Positions 7,264 to 15,885 are shown, counted from the first letter of the stretch. The stretch is DNA of 22,867 nucleotides from Erysipelothrix sp. UBA3377 (GCA_002359085.1 DEQB01000062.1:15876-38742); one strand, 5' to 3'. Numbers and translations are program-made. The notes: generated by a model not told the origin, from the sequence alone.

Positions 7264-7292
7264 ATTATATCATGATTGATTAGACTTGGTAA
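7264..7292 (-). promoter_or_regulatory. Promoter for the SpoU methyltransferase-nadE operon
   Basis: The minus strand carries TTACCA, 17 bp, then TATAAT (7264-7269) preceded by TGA, an extended -10. It overlaps the 3' end of the upstream membrane-protein gene. The transcript would start within the terminator hairpin at 7236-7262. Confidence 0.55.
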
Positions 7293-7609
7293 AATACCCA
7301 GCCACAATATATGAGAAGTAAATCAAGGAAACTTCCATAAAGGCCGACTGTTGTTAATATTTCATAGAACTCATCAAAGACAAACAATTCCAAACGAATC
7401 CCAAAAATGAAAACTACGACCAGTGAAATCACAACTTTACCGAGCCAACGGCTGTTTTTACCACGAGTATTGGACATAAAGAATCCAATTACCAGCAGTA
7501 AGACTAAGTATAGAAATGTCAGTAATTTTCCACCCATAAAGTGATCTGCAAAACGATATATAATGGCACTTCCTATAATCGCTAACAACGCTGTCCATGT
7601 ATTTTTCAT
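7280..7609 (-). CDS. Small integral membrane protein, unknown function
   Basis: I do not recognise this 109-residue protein. It has about four hydrophobic segments (roughly 5-22, 28-45, 57-75 and 85-106) joined by a short basic loop (NTRGKNSRWLGK). It overlaps the preceding gene by 4 nt, which implies translational coupling and perhaps a two-subunit membrane complex. The operon terminator follows. It is the last gene of the typA-tgt-queA transcription unit. Confidence 0.75.
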   Translation of the reverse strand: MKNTWTALLAIIGSAIIYRFADHFMGGKLLTFLYLVLLLVIGFFMSNTRGKNSRWLGKVVISLVVVFIFGIRLELFVFDEFYEILTTVGLYGSFLDLLLIYCGWVFYQV

Positions 7610-8097
7610 AAGTTTACCTCTTTTCTCAATCCAAGTTTAACCCCAATATAGATACCTATAGATGGGAGAATGGCAGATAACATCCACCACAGTGAATATA
7701 ATTGTTCGTTCGGTAATTTATACATAAAGGTGCCGTACCATCCATTTGAGATGGTATAAATTAGCATCAATTCTCTCATGTAGAACGTTAATGAGATAAA
7801 ATATACAACTGCATAAATTGTGAGCAAACAAAGTGCGAAAATGATCACAACCCATTCGATCACGAAATAGAGTGCCTTTTGTTTGTCATAAAATCTCGCA
7901 TAGATAAAGGTAATAATCGTATATGAAAGAATATCAAAGAATCCCAAAACCAACACCTGTATATAAGGGGGACGGTTTATAAGGATATTATATAAAGGGT
8001 GGTTTAAATTGTCGCCCATAAAATGGACAACATTCAAAATCATATGAATAACAAGAAGATGCATGAATACATTTCTTATGATTTTTCTTCGTTTCAA
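7606..8097 (-). CDS. Integral membrane protein, unknown function, TTG start
   Basis: This is a 163-residue protein with about four hydrophobic segments (roughly 8-28, 45-66, 78-103 and 137-156) and a basic N-terminus (MKRRKIIRN). It matches no family I can name. It starts at a TTG codon (8095-8097) supported by a GAGG ribosome binding site 7 nt upstream. It lies 28 nt after queA on the same strand and overlaps the next membrane-protein gene by 4 nt. Its position suggests co-expression with the queuosine genes, but a role there is not shown. Confidence 0.75.
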   Translation of the reverse strand: MKRRKIIRNVFMHLLVIHMILNVVHFMGDNLNHPLYNILINRPPYIQVLVLGFFDILSYTIITFIYARFYDKQKALYFVIEWVVIIFALCLLTIYAVVYFISLTFYMRELMLIYTISNGWYGTFMYKLPNEQLYSLWWMLSAILPSIGIYIGVKLGLRKEVNL

Positions 8098-8125
8098 AAA
8101 GATACCTCATTTCCAACTTAAATAA

Positions 8126-9145
8126 TTATACCATGTTTTTATGCGTTAAGAACATACTATCCCCAAATGAGAAAAATCGATATTCCTGATCAATCGCATG
8201 TTGATACGCATGGGTAATAACATCTCTGCCCGCAAATGCGCTGACCATCATAATTAAAGTTGACTTGGGTAAATGGAAGTTCGTGATAATCGCATCGACA
8301 GCTTTAAATTCAAATCCAGGATAAATGAATATTTCACTTTCACCTTTTGTTTCTTTAAAAGTACCGTGCTTTTCTTTGATTGTTTCTAAAGTACGTACCG
8401 TTGTAGTACCCACGGCCACAATGCGTTTTGCGTTATTTAAAATATCAGCGGTCTCTTGTGTCATGTGGTAACTTTCAGGATGCATCTTGTGTTCTAAGAC
8501 ATCCGCTACCTTAACGGGTCGAAATGTCGCCAATCCAACATGTAATGTGACATAAGTAACCGTAATGCCTTTGTCTTCAATTTTTTGAAGCAAGTCCTTG
8601 GTGAAATGTAATCCCGCTGTGGGTGCAGCAGCACTTCCCAATGCTTTTGAATAAACGGTTTGGTAACGTTCCTTATCTTCTAGTTTTTCATGAATATAAG
8701 GGGGTAGTGGCATTTCTCCTAAAGCATCAAGTACTTCAAGAAAGATCCCTTCATATATAAATTTAAAGATACGAATGCCTTCATCTCTTACTTCTGTACA
8801 AACGGCTTTTAAACGACCATCCCCAAATGTAATTTCAGTACCCAGTTTCACAACTTTCGCATTTCCCACCAAACACTCTGCGAAGTCTTGATCCATTTTT
8901 AGAATCAACACTTCAACATGCGCTCCCGTTTCTTCTTTAAAACCAAATAAACGTGCAGCCAAAACACGGGTGTCATTAAGAACCAGTACATCCCCTTCAT
9001 TCAAGTAATCCACGATATCATAGAAGTGTTTGTCTTCAAGATTGTGGTCATCGACAACTAAGAGTCTGGATTGTGTTCTGTTTTCTAAAGGCGTTTGTGC
9101 AATGAGGGATTCTGGTAAATCAAAATCAAAATCTTTTACTTTCAT
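8126..9145 (-). CDS. queA: S-adenosylmethionine:tRNA ribosyltransferase-isomerase
   Basis: QueA transfers and isomerises the ribose of SAM onto preQ1-modified tRNA to give epoxyqueuosine. The 339-residue length and the motifs PxSLIAQxPLxxR at the start, VLNDTRVLAARL, SAAAPTAGLHFT, YVTLHVGLATFRPV and TNFHLPKSTLIMMVSA are diagnostic. It begins 3 nt after the tgt stop codon; the ribosome binding site AAGGA lies within the end of tgt. The tgt-queA pair encodes consecutive steps of queuosine formation at the wobble position of tRNA(Asp/Asn/His/Tyr). Confidence 0.97.
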   Translation of the reverse strand: MKVKDFDFDLPESLIAQTPLENRTQSRLLVVDDHNLEDKHFYDIVDYLNEGDVLVLNDTRVLAARLFGFKEETGAHVEVLILKMDQDFAECLVGNAKVVKLGTEITFGDGRLKAVCTEVRDEGIRIFKFIYEGIFLEVLDALGEMPLPPYIHEKLEDKERYQTVYSKALGSAAAPTAGLHFTKDLLQKIEDKGITVTYVTLHVGLATFRPVKVADVLEHKMHPESYHMTQETADILNNAKRIVAVGTTTVRTLETIKEKHGTFKETKGESEIFIYPGFEFKAVDAIITNFHLPKSTLIMMVSAFAGRDVITHAYQHAIDQEYRFFSFGDSMFLTHKNMV

Positions 9146-9148
9146 CGC

Positions 9149-10291
9149 CTAAAATCCTTTATCCATTTCTGATTCAATCCCAAATTTTTTATAAACTGCT
9201 GCTTTAAGTTCCATAAACGTATCATTTTCAATGGCTTCGCGAATGTCTTCCATCATTTTAAGTAAAAATCTTAAATTATGAATTGAAAGTAAACGCATGC
9301 CCAACCCTTCATTGGTTCTGTATAAATGTCTCAAGTAAGCACGTGAATACTGTGTACATGCTTCACAATCACATTCTGGATCAAGGGGTCCAAAGTCATA
9401 CTCATGTATTTTATTTTTAATGTTAATGCGACCTTCTGAAGTCATCATGGCACCATGTCGCGCATTACGCGTGGGTAAAACACAGTCAAACATATCAACA
9501 CCGCGTTCAACGGATTCAAAAATATCATTAACGGTCCCTACACCCATTAAATATCGGGGTTTATCTTCGGGTAAGTGTTTGATGGTGTCTTCAACCATTT
9601 TTATCATGACATCCTTGGGTTCACCCACACTGGTTCCTCCAATTGAGTAACCCGGGAAATCCATTTCAACCAATGCTTTGGCGTGCCATTCTCTTAGATC
9701 TGAAAATTCACCGCCTTGAACAATCCCAAATAAGGCTTGGTCATGGGAACGCATATGCGCATCTTTACCCCGTTTGGCCCATCTTAAAGTACGTTCAATG
9801 CTGTCTTTCATGTATTCATGGGTTGCGGGATAAGGTGGACATTCATCAAAACTCATGATGATATCAGCGCCCAAATCATTTTGAATTTGAATGGCTTTTT
9901 CTGGTGATAAGAATAATTTATCGCCGTTTAAGTGATTTCTAAAGTGTACACCCTCTTCTTCAATTTGTCTGATCTTAGATAAAGAGAATACTTGAAAACC
10001 ACCACTGTCTGTTAAGATGGGTCCATCGTAGTTCATAAACTTATGGAGACCGCCTGCTTGTTTCACAATCTGTTCACCAGGTCTTAACCACAGGTGGTAG
10101 GTATTGCTCAAAATGACTTGAGAATTAATATTCTTCAAGTCATTTGGAGATAAATATTTAACGGTAGCCAACGTACCGACCGGCATAAACATCGGTGTTT
10201 TAACTTCACCATGGGGTGTCGTTAACGTTGCGGTACGGGCTTTTGATTCCGTTGATTTCTTTTCAATATTAAAAGTTAAAGCTTTATTCAA
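9149..10291 (-). CDS. tgt: Queuine/preQ1 tRNA-guanine transglycosylase, TTG start
   Basis: Tgt swaps guanine-34 for preQ1 in tRNAs with a GUN anticodon. The 380-residue protein shows TDSGGFQVFSLSKI (D95 of the active site), SFDECPPYPA, GIVQGG, GGTSVGEP, the FDCVLPTRNARHG block containing the nucleophilic Asp, and a zinc site with CxCxxC (DCEAC) and a distant His near the C-terminus. The start is TTG at 10289-10291, 9 nt after AAGGAG. The TAG stop of typA overlaps this ribosome binding region, so tgt translation is probably coupled to typA. Confidence 0.97.
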   Translation of the reverse strand: MNKALTFNIEKKSTESKARTATLTTPHGEVKTPMFMPVGTLATVKYLSPNDLKNINSQVILSNTYHLWLRPGEQIVKQAGGLHKFMNYDGPILTDSGGFQVFSLSKIRQIEEEGVHFRNHLNGDKLFLSPEKAIQIQNDLGADIIMSFDECPPYPATHEYMKDSIERTLRWAKRGKDAHMRSHDQALFGIVQGGEFSDLREWHAKALVEMDFPGYSIGGTSVGEPKDVMIKMVEDTIKHLPEDKPRYLMGVGTVNDIFESVERGVDMFDCVLPTRNARHGAMMTSEGRINIKNKIHEYDFGPLDPECDCEACTQYSRAYLRHLYRTNEGLGMRLLSIHNLRFLLKMMEDIREAIENDTFMELKAAVYKKFGIESEMDKGF

Positions 10292-10293
10292 GA

Positions 10294-12102
10294 CTAATCA
10301 CTCCTTCTTGAATGTTGTTTACGTTCGTGACTCTTCAAGTAATATTTTCTTAAACGAATGTAGTTTGGGGTTACTTCCACAAGTTCATCGTCTCTGATAA
10401 ATTCAAGTGCATATTCCAAGGTTAATGGAATCGCAGGAACAAGGCGCATCGCTTCATCTTTACCTGCTGAACGAATCGCGGTTCCTTTCTTGTTTTTAGT
10501 TGGGTTTACTTCCATATCAAATTGACGGGCACTGATTCCAACAATCATTCCTTCATACAGTTCTGTTTGAGGTGTGATAAAGAATTGACCCCGTTCTTGA
10601 AGGTGGAAAATTGAGTAAGTCATTGCGGTACCATTCTCAATGGAAACCATGGATCCATTTTGACGTTGGGAAATTTCTCCCTTTAACGGCTCATAGCCAT
10701 AGAACTTACGTACCATGGTTCCTTCACCATGGGTCATGTTGATAAAGTCACTTCTAAATCCAATTAACCCACGAGTTGGAACGCGCCAGTACTGACGTAA
10801 CATGGAACCTTCTTCCTTCATATCAACCATTTCACCTTGTCTTAGGTTCAGTTGACTGATGATGGTACCACTGTATTGTTCAGAAACTTCGACCATTACT
10901 TCTTCAATGGGTTCATGTTGTCTGCCATCTATTTCCCGGGTAATAACTCTTGGTTTACTAATCCCAAGCTCATACCCTTCACGTCTCATATTTTCAATTA
11001 AAATGGATATGTGTAATTCACCACGTCCACTGACCTTGAAAACATCAGGGGATTCAGTTTCTTCTACTCTGAGTCCAACGTTGACTTCAAGTTCACGTTC
11101 TAAACGTTCTTTAATGTTACGAGAAGTAACGTATTTACCATCTCTACCTGCTAAAGGAGAGGTGTTAACCATGAAATTCATGGACAACGTTGGTTCTTCA
11201 ATTTCTATGGCTTCCAGAGGCATAATATTGTTTGGGTTATTTAAAGTATCACCAATTGAAATATCAGCGATTCCTGAAACCTGAACAATATCACCGCTAT
11301 AGGCAACATCTGTTTCTACACGGTCTAAGCCCTTATATGTATAGATATTACGGATTTGTCTTCTTTCAACATTTCCTTCCGGTTCAACAACCGATATCCA
11401 TTCATTACGACTCATCTTACCACTATAGATACGACCAATCCCCAATCTTCCCACATAGGAGTCATACGCAAGTGTTGAGACTTGCATTTGGAGCGGTTCA
11501 TCGTCTTTATTTGGGTAAGCTGCGGTATGTTCTACGATGGTTTCAAACAAAGGTAAAATATTTTCGTTATCATCTTCAAGCGCATATCGAACGATACCAT
11601 TTTTTGCGACGCCATAAAGAATTGGGAATTCCAATTGTTCATCGGTTGCGTTAAGATCTACAAAGAGTTCCATAACTTCATCGATGACTTCTTCAATACG
11701 TGCATCTTTTTTATCAATTTTGTTGATTAATAAAATTGGTTTCAAGTTTTGTTGAAGTGCCATGCGCAACACAAAACGCGTTTGTGGCATGGGTCCTTCA
11801 CTACTATCCACGAGCAAAATAACGGTATCAACCGTTTTTATAATTCTTTCCACTTCACTGGAGAAATCGGCGTGTCCTGGTGTGTCAATAATGTTGAGTT
11901 TAAAATCTTTATACTCTACACTAAGGTTCTTTGAATAAATTGTGATGCCTCGTTCCCTCTCAATATCATCACTATCCATAACTTGATCAACAATTTCTTC
12001 ATGATCACCAAAAACACGGGCTTCTTTTAAGATTGCATCCACCAGTGTACTTTTTCCCGCATCTACGTGCGCGATTACTGCTAAGTTTACTATTTTTTTC
12101 AT
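10294..12102 (-). CDS. typA: Ribosome-associated GTPase TypA/BipA
   Basis: TypA is an EF-G-like translational GTPase involved in ribosome assembly and stress growth. The 602 residues match the family length. G1 is HVDAGKST (12-19), then RGITI (switch I), DTPGHADF (G3) and NKIDKKDAR (G4), with the TypA-specific C-terminal part (VPTRGLIGFRSDF, GTAMTYSI, PLTLEYALEFI). G1 has Ala where most TypA have His (HVDHGKT), which is more like other translational GTPases. No Shine-Dalgarno motif precedes the ATG, and a TATAAT lies only 8 nt upstream, so the message may be leaderless. It lies 32 nt downstream of ldh and is followed 2 nt later by tgt. Confidence 0.97.
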   Translation of the reverse strand: MKKIVNLAVIAHVDAGKSTLVDAILKEARVFGDHEEIVDQVMDSDDIERERGITIYSKNLSVEYKDFKLNIIDTPGHADFSSEVERIIKTVDTVILLVDSSEGPMPQTRFVLRMALQQNLKPILLINKIDKKDARIEEVIDEVMELFVDLNATDEQLEFPILYGVAKNGIVRYALEDDNENILPLFETIVEHTAAYPNKDDEPLQMQVSTLAYDSYVGRLGIGRIYSGKMSRNEWISVVEPEGNVERRQIRNIYTYKGLDRVETDVAYSGDIVQVSGIADISIGDTLNNPNNIMPLEAIEIEEPTLSMNFMVNTSPLAGRDGKYVTSRNIKERLERELEVNVGLRVEETESPDVFKVSGRGELHISILIENMRREGYELGISKPRVITREIDGRQHEPIEEVMVEVSEQYSGTIISQLNLRQGEMVDMKEEGSMLRQYWRVPTRGLIGFRSDFINMTHGEGTMVRKFYGYEPLKGEISQRQNGSMVSIENGTAMTYSIFHLQERGQFFITPQTELYEGMIVGISARQFDMEVNPTKNKKGTAIRSAGKDEAMRLVPAIPLTLEYALEFIRDDELVEVTPNYIRLRKYYLKSHERKQHSRRSD

Positions 12103-12110
12103 GCTGGTTT

Positions 12111-12116
12111 ATTATA
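12111..12116 (-). promoter_or_regulatory. Possible -10 element giving leaderless typA mRNA
   Basis: TATAAT on the minus strand ends 8 nt before the typA ATG. A start site 6-8 nt downstream would fall at or within 2-3 nt of the initiation codon. There is no good -35 (TATGAT at 17 bp) and no ribosome binding site, so this rests on the -10 match and the absent Shine-Dalgarno. Confidence 0.4.
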
Positions 12117-12134
12117 CATCAATTTAAGACTAAA

Positions 12135-13076
12135 TCATAGTTTTGATGCCCGAAAAATATCACGCAATATATTTGCGGATGCTTTCAATGCATCCACTTC
12201 GTCAGAACTATAAGGTACTTCTACCACATCAAGCACCCCTTCACGTCCAACTCGACTCGGAACTGAGATATAAACATCCTCTAATCCATAGGCTCCTTTT
12301 TGTAAACTGGATACCGTTAATATTGATTTTTCATCTCTTAAGATGGCTTTCACAATGCGTGTAATGGATAAAGCGACCGCATAGTTTGTGTAGCCTTTAC
12401 GCGCAATAATTTCATAGGCAGCGTTTTTAACCGTATCTGTTATCCGTGTTTTGTCTGACTCATCAAAGTCAATCCCAATCAATTCACAATACTGCTCAAT
12501 GGTTAAGCCCGCAATGGTCGCCAAGGACCATGTCGCAATTTCACTATCCCCATGTTCCCCAATTATGTTGGCTTGAATATCACGGGGATCTACTTGAAAC
12601 TCCGTTGATAAAATGGATTGAAAGCGTGCCGTATCCAAGACTGTACCCGACCCAAAGACGCGATGACTTGGGAATCCCGACAGTTTATACGTAACATACG
12701 ATAATATATCGACGGGGTTGGACACCACCAATAAAATTGAATCCGGATTATATTTCACAATTTCAGGAATCATTTCTTTATATATTTCAATATTCTTATT
12801 CACAAGATCAATGCGTGTTTCACCCTCTTTTTGCGCAAGACCTGCAGTAATAACCACAATATCACTACCCGTTGTATCTTCATAGTCTCCAGATAAAATA
12901 TTGACGGGTGATACAAAGACTTTACCCTGCTCCAAATCCATGGCTTCACCTTCTGCGCGTCGTTGATTAATATCAACCAATACGATTTCCGTAGCGACAC
13001 CATGATTCATGAGCGCAAAGGCTGTCGCTGCGCCAACGGAACCTGCACCGATAATTGAAATTTTTGTAGTTTTCAT
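12135..13076 (-). CDS. ldh: L-lactate dehydrogenase
   Basis: The enzyme reduces pyruvate to L-lactate with NADH at the end of fermentation. The NAD-binding GAGSVGAATAF (10-20), Q82 in ITAGLAQKEGETR (lactate rather than malate specificity), SNPVDILSYVTYKLSG and the catalytic H175-G-D in GEHGDSE are present. I start at the ATG at 13076 because GGAGG lies 6 nt upstream and the protein then begins MKTTKISIIGAG. The in-frame ATG at 13097 would add seven atypical residues and has no ribosome binding site. The 313-residue length is normal. It is divergent from mvaA. No terminator separates it from typA. Confidence 0.97.
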   Translation of the reverse strand: MKTTKISIIGAGSVGAATAFALMNHGVATEIVLVDINQRRAEGEAMDLEQGKVFVSPVNILSGDYEDTTGSDIVVITAGLAQKEGETRIDLVNKNIEIYKEMIPEIVKYNPDSILLVVSNPVDILSYVTYKLSGFPSHRVFGSGTVLDTARFQSILSTEFQVDPRDIQANIIGEHGDSEIATWSLATIAGLTIEQYCELIGIDFDESDKTRITDTVKNAAYEIIARKGYTNYAVALSITRIVKAILRDEKSILTVSSLQKGAYGLEDVYISVPSRVGREGVLDVVEVPYSSDEVDALKASANILRDIFRASKL

Positions 13077-13111
13077 AAGTAACCTCCATTTATTCATATT
13101 TTATCATATTC

Positions 13112-13140
13112 TTGGTTTTTATCATACTTTCTTATACAAT
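13112..13140 (+). promoter_or_regulatory. Promoter of mvaA
   Basis: TTGGTT (13112-13117), a 17-bp spacer and TACAAT (13135-13140) stand 17 nt before the ATG, with an AAGGTGATC ribosome binding site between. The sequence TTTTATCATA occurs twice here (13099-13108 and 13117-13126, 18-bp period) in the space shared with the divergent ldh gene. Confidence 0.6.
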
Positions 13141-13157
13141 AGAATTAAGGTGATCAT

Positions 13158-14375
13158 ATGAACTATAAAGGGTTTTATAAAAAAGATATTAATACACGAA
13201 AAGAGATACTCAAAGAAGCAGGGCGTTTTGATGAAACACTCAATGTACACTTGAGAGAAGACATCTATGAACACATGATTGAAAACGCAATCGGTGTCTA
13301 TGAAGTCCCTTTGGGCGTTGTGCCCAATCTCATCATCAACGACACGGCTTATACCATACCCATGGCTACGGAAGAATCATCGGTCATTGCGGCCGCCAAT
13401 AATGGCGCCAACTATATGAATAGAAACGGTGGTATTCAGGCCGTTGTGGTTTCAGACTTTTTAAGAGGGGAAGTCATTTTTTCAAATCCACACAATAAAA
13501 ATAAACTCCTCAACACACTCCATGATACAAACGCACTTATAGAAGTTTCTCAAAAAGCGTACCCTTCCATTATAAAAAGAGGGGGCGGCGTTAAAAAACT
13601 TGAGATAAGAACACTCATGGACGCACAGGATACCTTCATCATTCTTGATGTCTTTATGGATACCAAAGAAGCCATGGGCGCAAATATGATGAATACTGTT
13701 TTAGAAAAATTGGGAACATATATCGAATCAGAAACAAACGAATCGGTACTCATGGCCATTTTAACCAACCACAATCCAGATAGTATCGTAAAGGCTGAAT
13801 GTATCATAGACCCAGAAACTTTGAAGTTTTCACATGAAACAGCGAAACGCATCGCCCAATCCAGTAAACTATCAATACTTGATACCTACCGATGTGCCAC
13901 CCATAATAAAGGGGTTATGAATGGGATTGATGCGGTAGTCTTAGCCAGTGGTAACGACACACGTGCCATCAACGCCAGCATCTATACGCATCACGTTAAC
14001 CAACCTATCACAACATGGGTTTATGAAGATAATCTTTTAAAAGGTTTTATTGAGGTTCCACTATCGGTGGGAACCGTGGGTGGTTCTATATCTGTCCATC
14101 CCAAAGCACAACTCTTTAAAAAAATTAGCAACATTCAAAACAAACATGAATTGATGATGGTGATTGCGAGCATTGGCTTAACTCAAAACTTTGCGGCACT
14201 CTATGCCCTCAATACTGATGGGATTCAAAAAGGGCACATGTCCCTTCATGCGAAAAATATATTGATCGCACTCAACTGTCCCCAACATCTTTTAGAAATG
14301 GCAACGCAATTATTATTGAAATCAGAACATATGAATACAGAAACAGCACAACGTATTATCAACGACCTAACCTAA
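13158..14375 (+). CDS. mvaA: Class II hydroxymethylglutaryl-CoA reductase
   Basis: The enzyme interconverts HMG-CoA and mevalonate; in low-GC Gram-positives it feeds isoprenoid synthesis by the mevalonate route. The 405-residue protein has ENAIG (42-46), the catalytic Glu in PMATEESSVIAAA (68-80), K251 in THNKGVMNG, D267 in SGNDTRA and the catalytic-His segment KGHMSLHA near 358-365. The sequence GTVGGSISVHP is also typical. It is preceded by a clear promoter and an AAGGTGATC ribosome binding site, and followed by a terminator that overlaps its stop codon. No other mevalonate gene is in the window. Cofactor preference cannot be judged. Confidence 0.95.
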   Translation: MNYKGFYKKDINTRKEILKEAGRFDETLNVHLREDIYEHMIENAIGVYEVPLGVVPNLIINDTAYTIPMATEESSVIAAANNGANYMNRNGGIQAVVVSDFLRGEVIFSNPHNKNKLLNTLHDTNALIEVSQKAYPSIIKRGGGVKKLEIRTLMDAQDTFIILDVFMDTKEAMGANMMNTVLEKLGTYIESETNESVLMAILTNHNPDSIVKAECIIDPETLKFSHETAKRIAQSSKLSILDTYRCATHNKGVMNGIDAVVLASGNDTRAINASIYTHHVNQPITTWVYEDNLLKGFIEVPLSVGTVGGSISVHPKAQLFKKISNIQNKHELMMVIASIGLTQNFAALYALNTDGIQKGHMSLHAKNILIALNCPQHLLEMATQLLLKSEHMNTETAQRIINDLT

Positions 14376-14386
14376 GGTCGTTTTTA
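14361..14386. terminator. Bidirectional terminator between mvaA and arsC
   Basis: AACGACCT / AGGTCGTT with a 6-nt loop is followed by a T run on the plus strand. It contains the mvaA stop codon and lies at the end of the convergent arsC gene. Confidence 0.75.
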
Positions 14387-14788
14387 AATGATGTCATCCT
14401 CAATACGTTGCTTCAAATCCATGACTTTCTCCATAATTAAAGACAATGTTCGTTCAAATTCAACATCCGACAAACCACTGGGATCATCCAATCCCCAATC
14501 TTCTTGATGCCTTGAAGGCACAAAAGGACATTCAACATTACATCCCATTGTAATCACAATATCAACCTCAGGAATCGCATCCAATGTTTTCGAATACTGT
14601 GTCGCATTCATGTCCACATCCAATCGATTCTTAACAATACGATTGGCATCTTGATTAATTTCCGGCTTGGTGTGTGTACCCGCAGAGTAAGCATCAAAGA
14701 CATCCTTAGCATATAATTTGGACACGGTTTCTGCCATTTGTGAGCGACAGGAATTATGCACACATACAAACGCTACCTTTGGTTTCAT
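14384..14788 (-). CDS. arsC: Thioredoxin-type arsenate reductase / low-molecular-weight phosphatase family
   Basis: The 134-residue protein has the P-loop C9-VHNS-C14-R15 shared by low-molecular-weight tyrosine phosphatases and thioredoxin-linked arsenate reductases. The extra cysteines C83 and C87 in MGCNVECP, and EDWGLDDPSG with the general-acid Asp, favour arsenate reductase. That enzyme reduces arsenate to arsenite through a Cys disulfide cascade. No arsR, arsB or acr3 lies next to it, so its physiological substrate is not certain. An AAGGAAGTGAT ribosome binding site and a promoter lie upstream. Confidence 0.85.
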   Translation of the reverse strand: MKPKVAFVCVHNSCRSQMAETVSKLYAKDVFDAYSAGTHTKPEINQDANRIVKNRLDVDMNATQYSKTLDAIPEVDIVITMGCNVECPFVPSRHQEDWGLDDPSGLSDVEFERTLSLIMEKVMDLKQRIEDDII

Positions 14789-14809
14789 ATTATCACTTCC
14801 TTTTAATCC

Positions 14810-14838
14810 ATTATATCGGTTCTATCATACCAAACCAA
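14810..14838 (-). promoter_or_regulatory. Promoter of arsC
   Basis: On the minus strand TTGGTT (14833-14838), 17 bp, then TATAAT (14810-14815), followed by the AAAAGGAAGTGAT ribosome binding site and the ATG. The -35 is the same hexamer as in the mvaA promoter. Confidence 0.6.
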
Positions 14839-14908
14839 ACCCTGTGCCTAATTATTTGTCTAACATAAAAACTTAATTCAAATTTGAGGTGCTCTATCAA
14901 AAGTCGTG

Positions 14909-14927
14909 TATAATATAGGGGAGAGGT
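14909..14927 (+). promoter_or_regulatory. -10 element and ribosome binding site of the ZIP transporter gene
   Basis: TATAAT at 14909-14914 is followed by GGGGAGAGGT about 10 nt before the ATG at 14937. No convincing -35 at normal spacing; TTGAGG stands 19 bp upstream of the -10. Confidence 0.5.
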
Positions 14928-14936
14928 ACTTTAAAT

Positions 14937-15758
14937 ATGAACTTAGAATGGATACAAAGTCAAAACCCTATATTACTTGCGTTTTTCGCAACAATGTTCA
15001 CTTGGGGCGTTACCGCCTTGGGATCATCAGTGGTTTTCTTTTTCAAAACAATTAATAAACGCGTACTCAATACCATGTTGGGGTTTGCTTCTGGCGTGAT
15101 GGTAGCAGCCAGTTTTTGGTCATTGCTTGCCCCTTCAATTGAAATGTCAGAACAACTGGGATATAACCCTGTGATGATGGCAGCGTTTGGCTTTCTGTCA
15201 GGAGGCGCATTTCTACTTTTAGCAGATAGACTCTTACCCCATCTACATATGGGAAAGAAAAGAGAGGAAGCTGAAGGTATTAAAACATCGTGGCAACGAT
15301 CAGTACTCTTGGTACTCGCCATTACACTCCATAACATACCCGAAGGATTGGCTGTAGGGGTTGCGTTTGGGGCGGCCGCAATGGGAGCAGGTGGCGCGAC
15401 CATTGGGGGTGCCATCGCACTCGCAATTGGTATCGGACTTCAAAACTTCCCAGAAGGGGCTGCAGTTTCAGTCCCCCTTAGAAGAGAAGGATTTTCAAGA
15501 CGAAAAGCATTCCTCTATGGACAAGCTTCAGGCATTGTCGAACCGATCGCAGGTGTATTGGGAGCCTTACTGGTTACACAGTTGCAACCCATCTTACCCT
15601 TCGCACTCGCATTTGCAGCAGGGGCGATGATATACGTAGTGGTTGAAGAACTCATCCCCGAAGCACGTAACGGCACAAACCTTGATACAGACCTCGCAAC
15701 CATTGGTTTCATGATCGGCTTTACCGTCATGATGATCCTCGATGTTGCGCTGGGATAA
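14937..15758 (+). CDS. zupT: ZIP-family metal (zinc) transporter
   Basis: A 273-residue membrane protein of the ZIP family, which brings Zn2+ and related divalent metals into the cytoplasm. The two metal-site motifs are HNIPEG (132-137) and QNFPEG (159-164), in the adjacent central helices. About eight hydrophobic segments are visible, and the loop near 103-118 (HLHMGKKREEAEG) is the short variable cytosolic loop. The length and motifs fit the GufA/ZupT branch. It is a single-gene unit with its own promoter and a strong terminator. The preferred metal cannot be read from the sequence. Confidence 0.93.
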   Translation: MNLEWIQSQNPILLAFFATMFTWGVTALGSSVVFFFKTINKRVLNTMLGFASGVMVAASFWSLLAPSIEMSEQLGYNPVMMAAFGFLSGGAFLLLADRLLPHLHMGKKREEAEGIKTSWQRSVLLVLAITLHNIPEGLAVGVAFGAAAMGAGGATIGGAIALAIGIGLQNFPEGAAVSVPLRREGFSRRKAFLYGQASGIVEPIAGVLGALLVTQLQPILPFALAFAAGAMIYVVVEELIPEARNGTNLDTDLATIGFMIGFTVMMILDVALG

Positions 15759-15761
15759 TAC

Positions 15762-15790
15762 AAACGACTTGGATATTCCCAAGTCGTTTT
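15762..15790 (+). terminator. Terminator of the ZIP transporter gene
   Basis: AAACGACTTGG / CCAAGTCGTTT with a 6-nt loop is followed by TTTTA. It begins 3 nt after the stop codon. Confidence 0.85.
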
Positions 15791-15863
15791 ACTTTCTCTC
15801 ATTCTTTTCTTCATTATATTGCACCAACATGATGTACAACTTAAAAACACAATCAATCCCCAT
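15789..15863 (-). pseudogene. Short decayed coding fragment
   Basis: A 24-codon frame (ATG at 15863, stop 15789-15791) encodes a peptide ending LVQYNEEKNERK, which looks like the tail of a larger protein rather than noise. It has only a weak ribosome binding site. With the ATPase-like tail just upstream it suggests a decayed gene or genes in the 15790-16096 stretch. No family is recognised. Confidence 0.25.
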
Positions 15864-15885
15864 AAACCTACTTAACACATACCCT

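Noticed and set aside
10859..11654. Long plus-strand frames (140 and 141 codons) opposite typA
   Set aside because: They are antisense shadows of a well-conserved gene, with no ribosome binding site and no protein-like composition.
13099..13126. TTTTATCATA direct repeat between ldh and mvaA as a regulator site
   Set aside because: It is short and AT-rich, so it may be chance in promoter DNA; noted in the promoter entry but not claimed as an operator.
14960..15415. 151-codon minus-strand frame opposite the ZIP gene
   Set aside because: It is complementary to a clear ZIP transporter; its Ala/Pro-rich composition results from the reverse reading.
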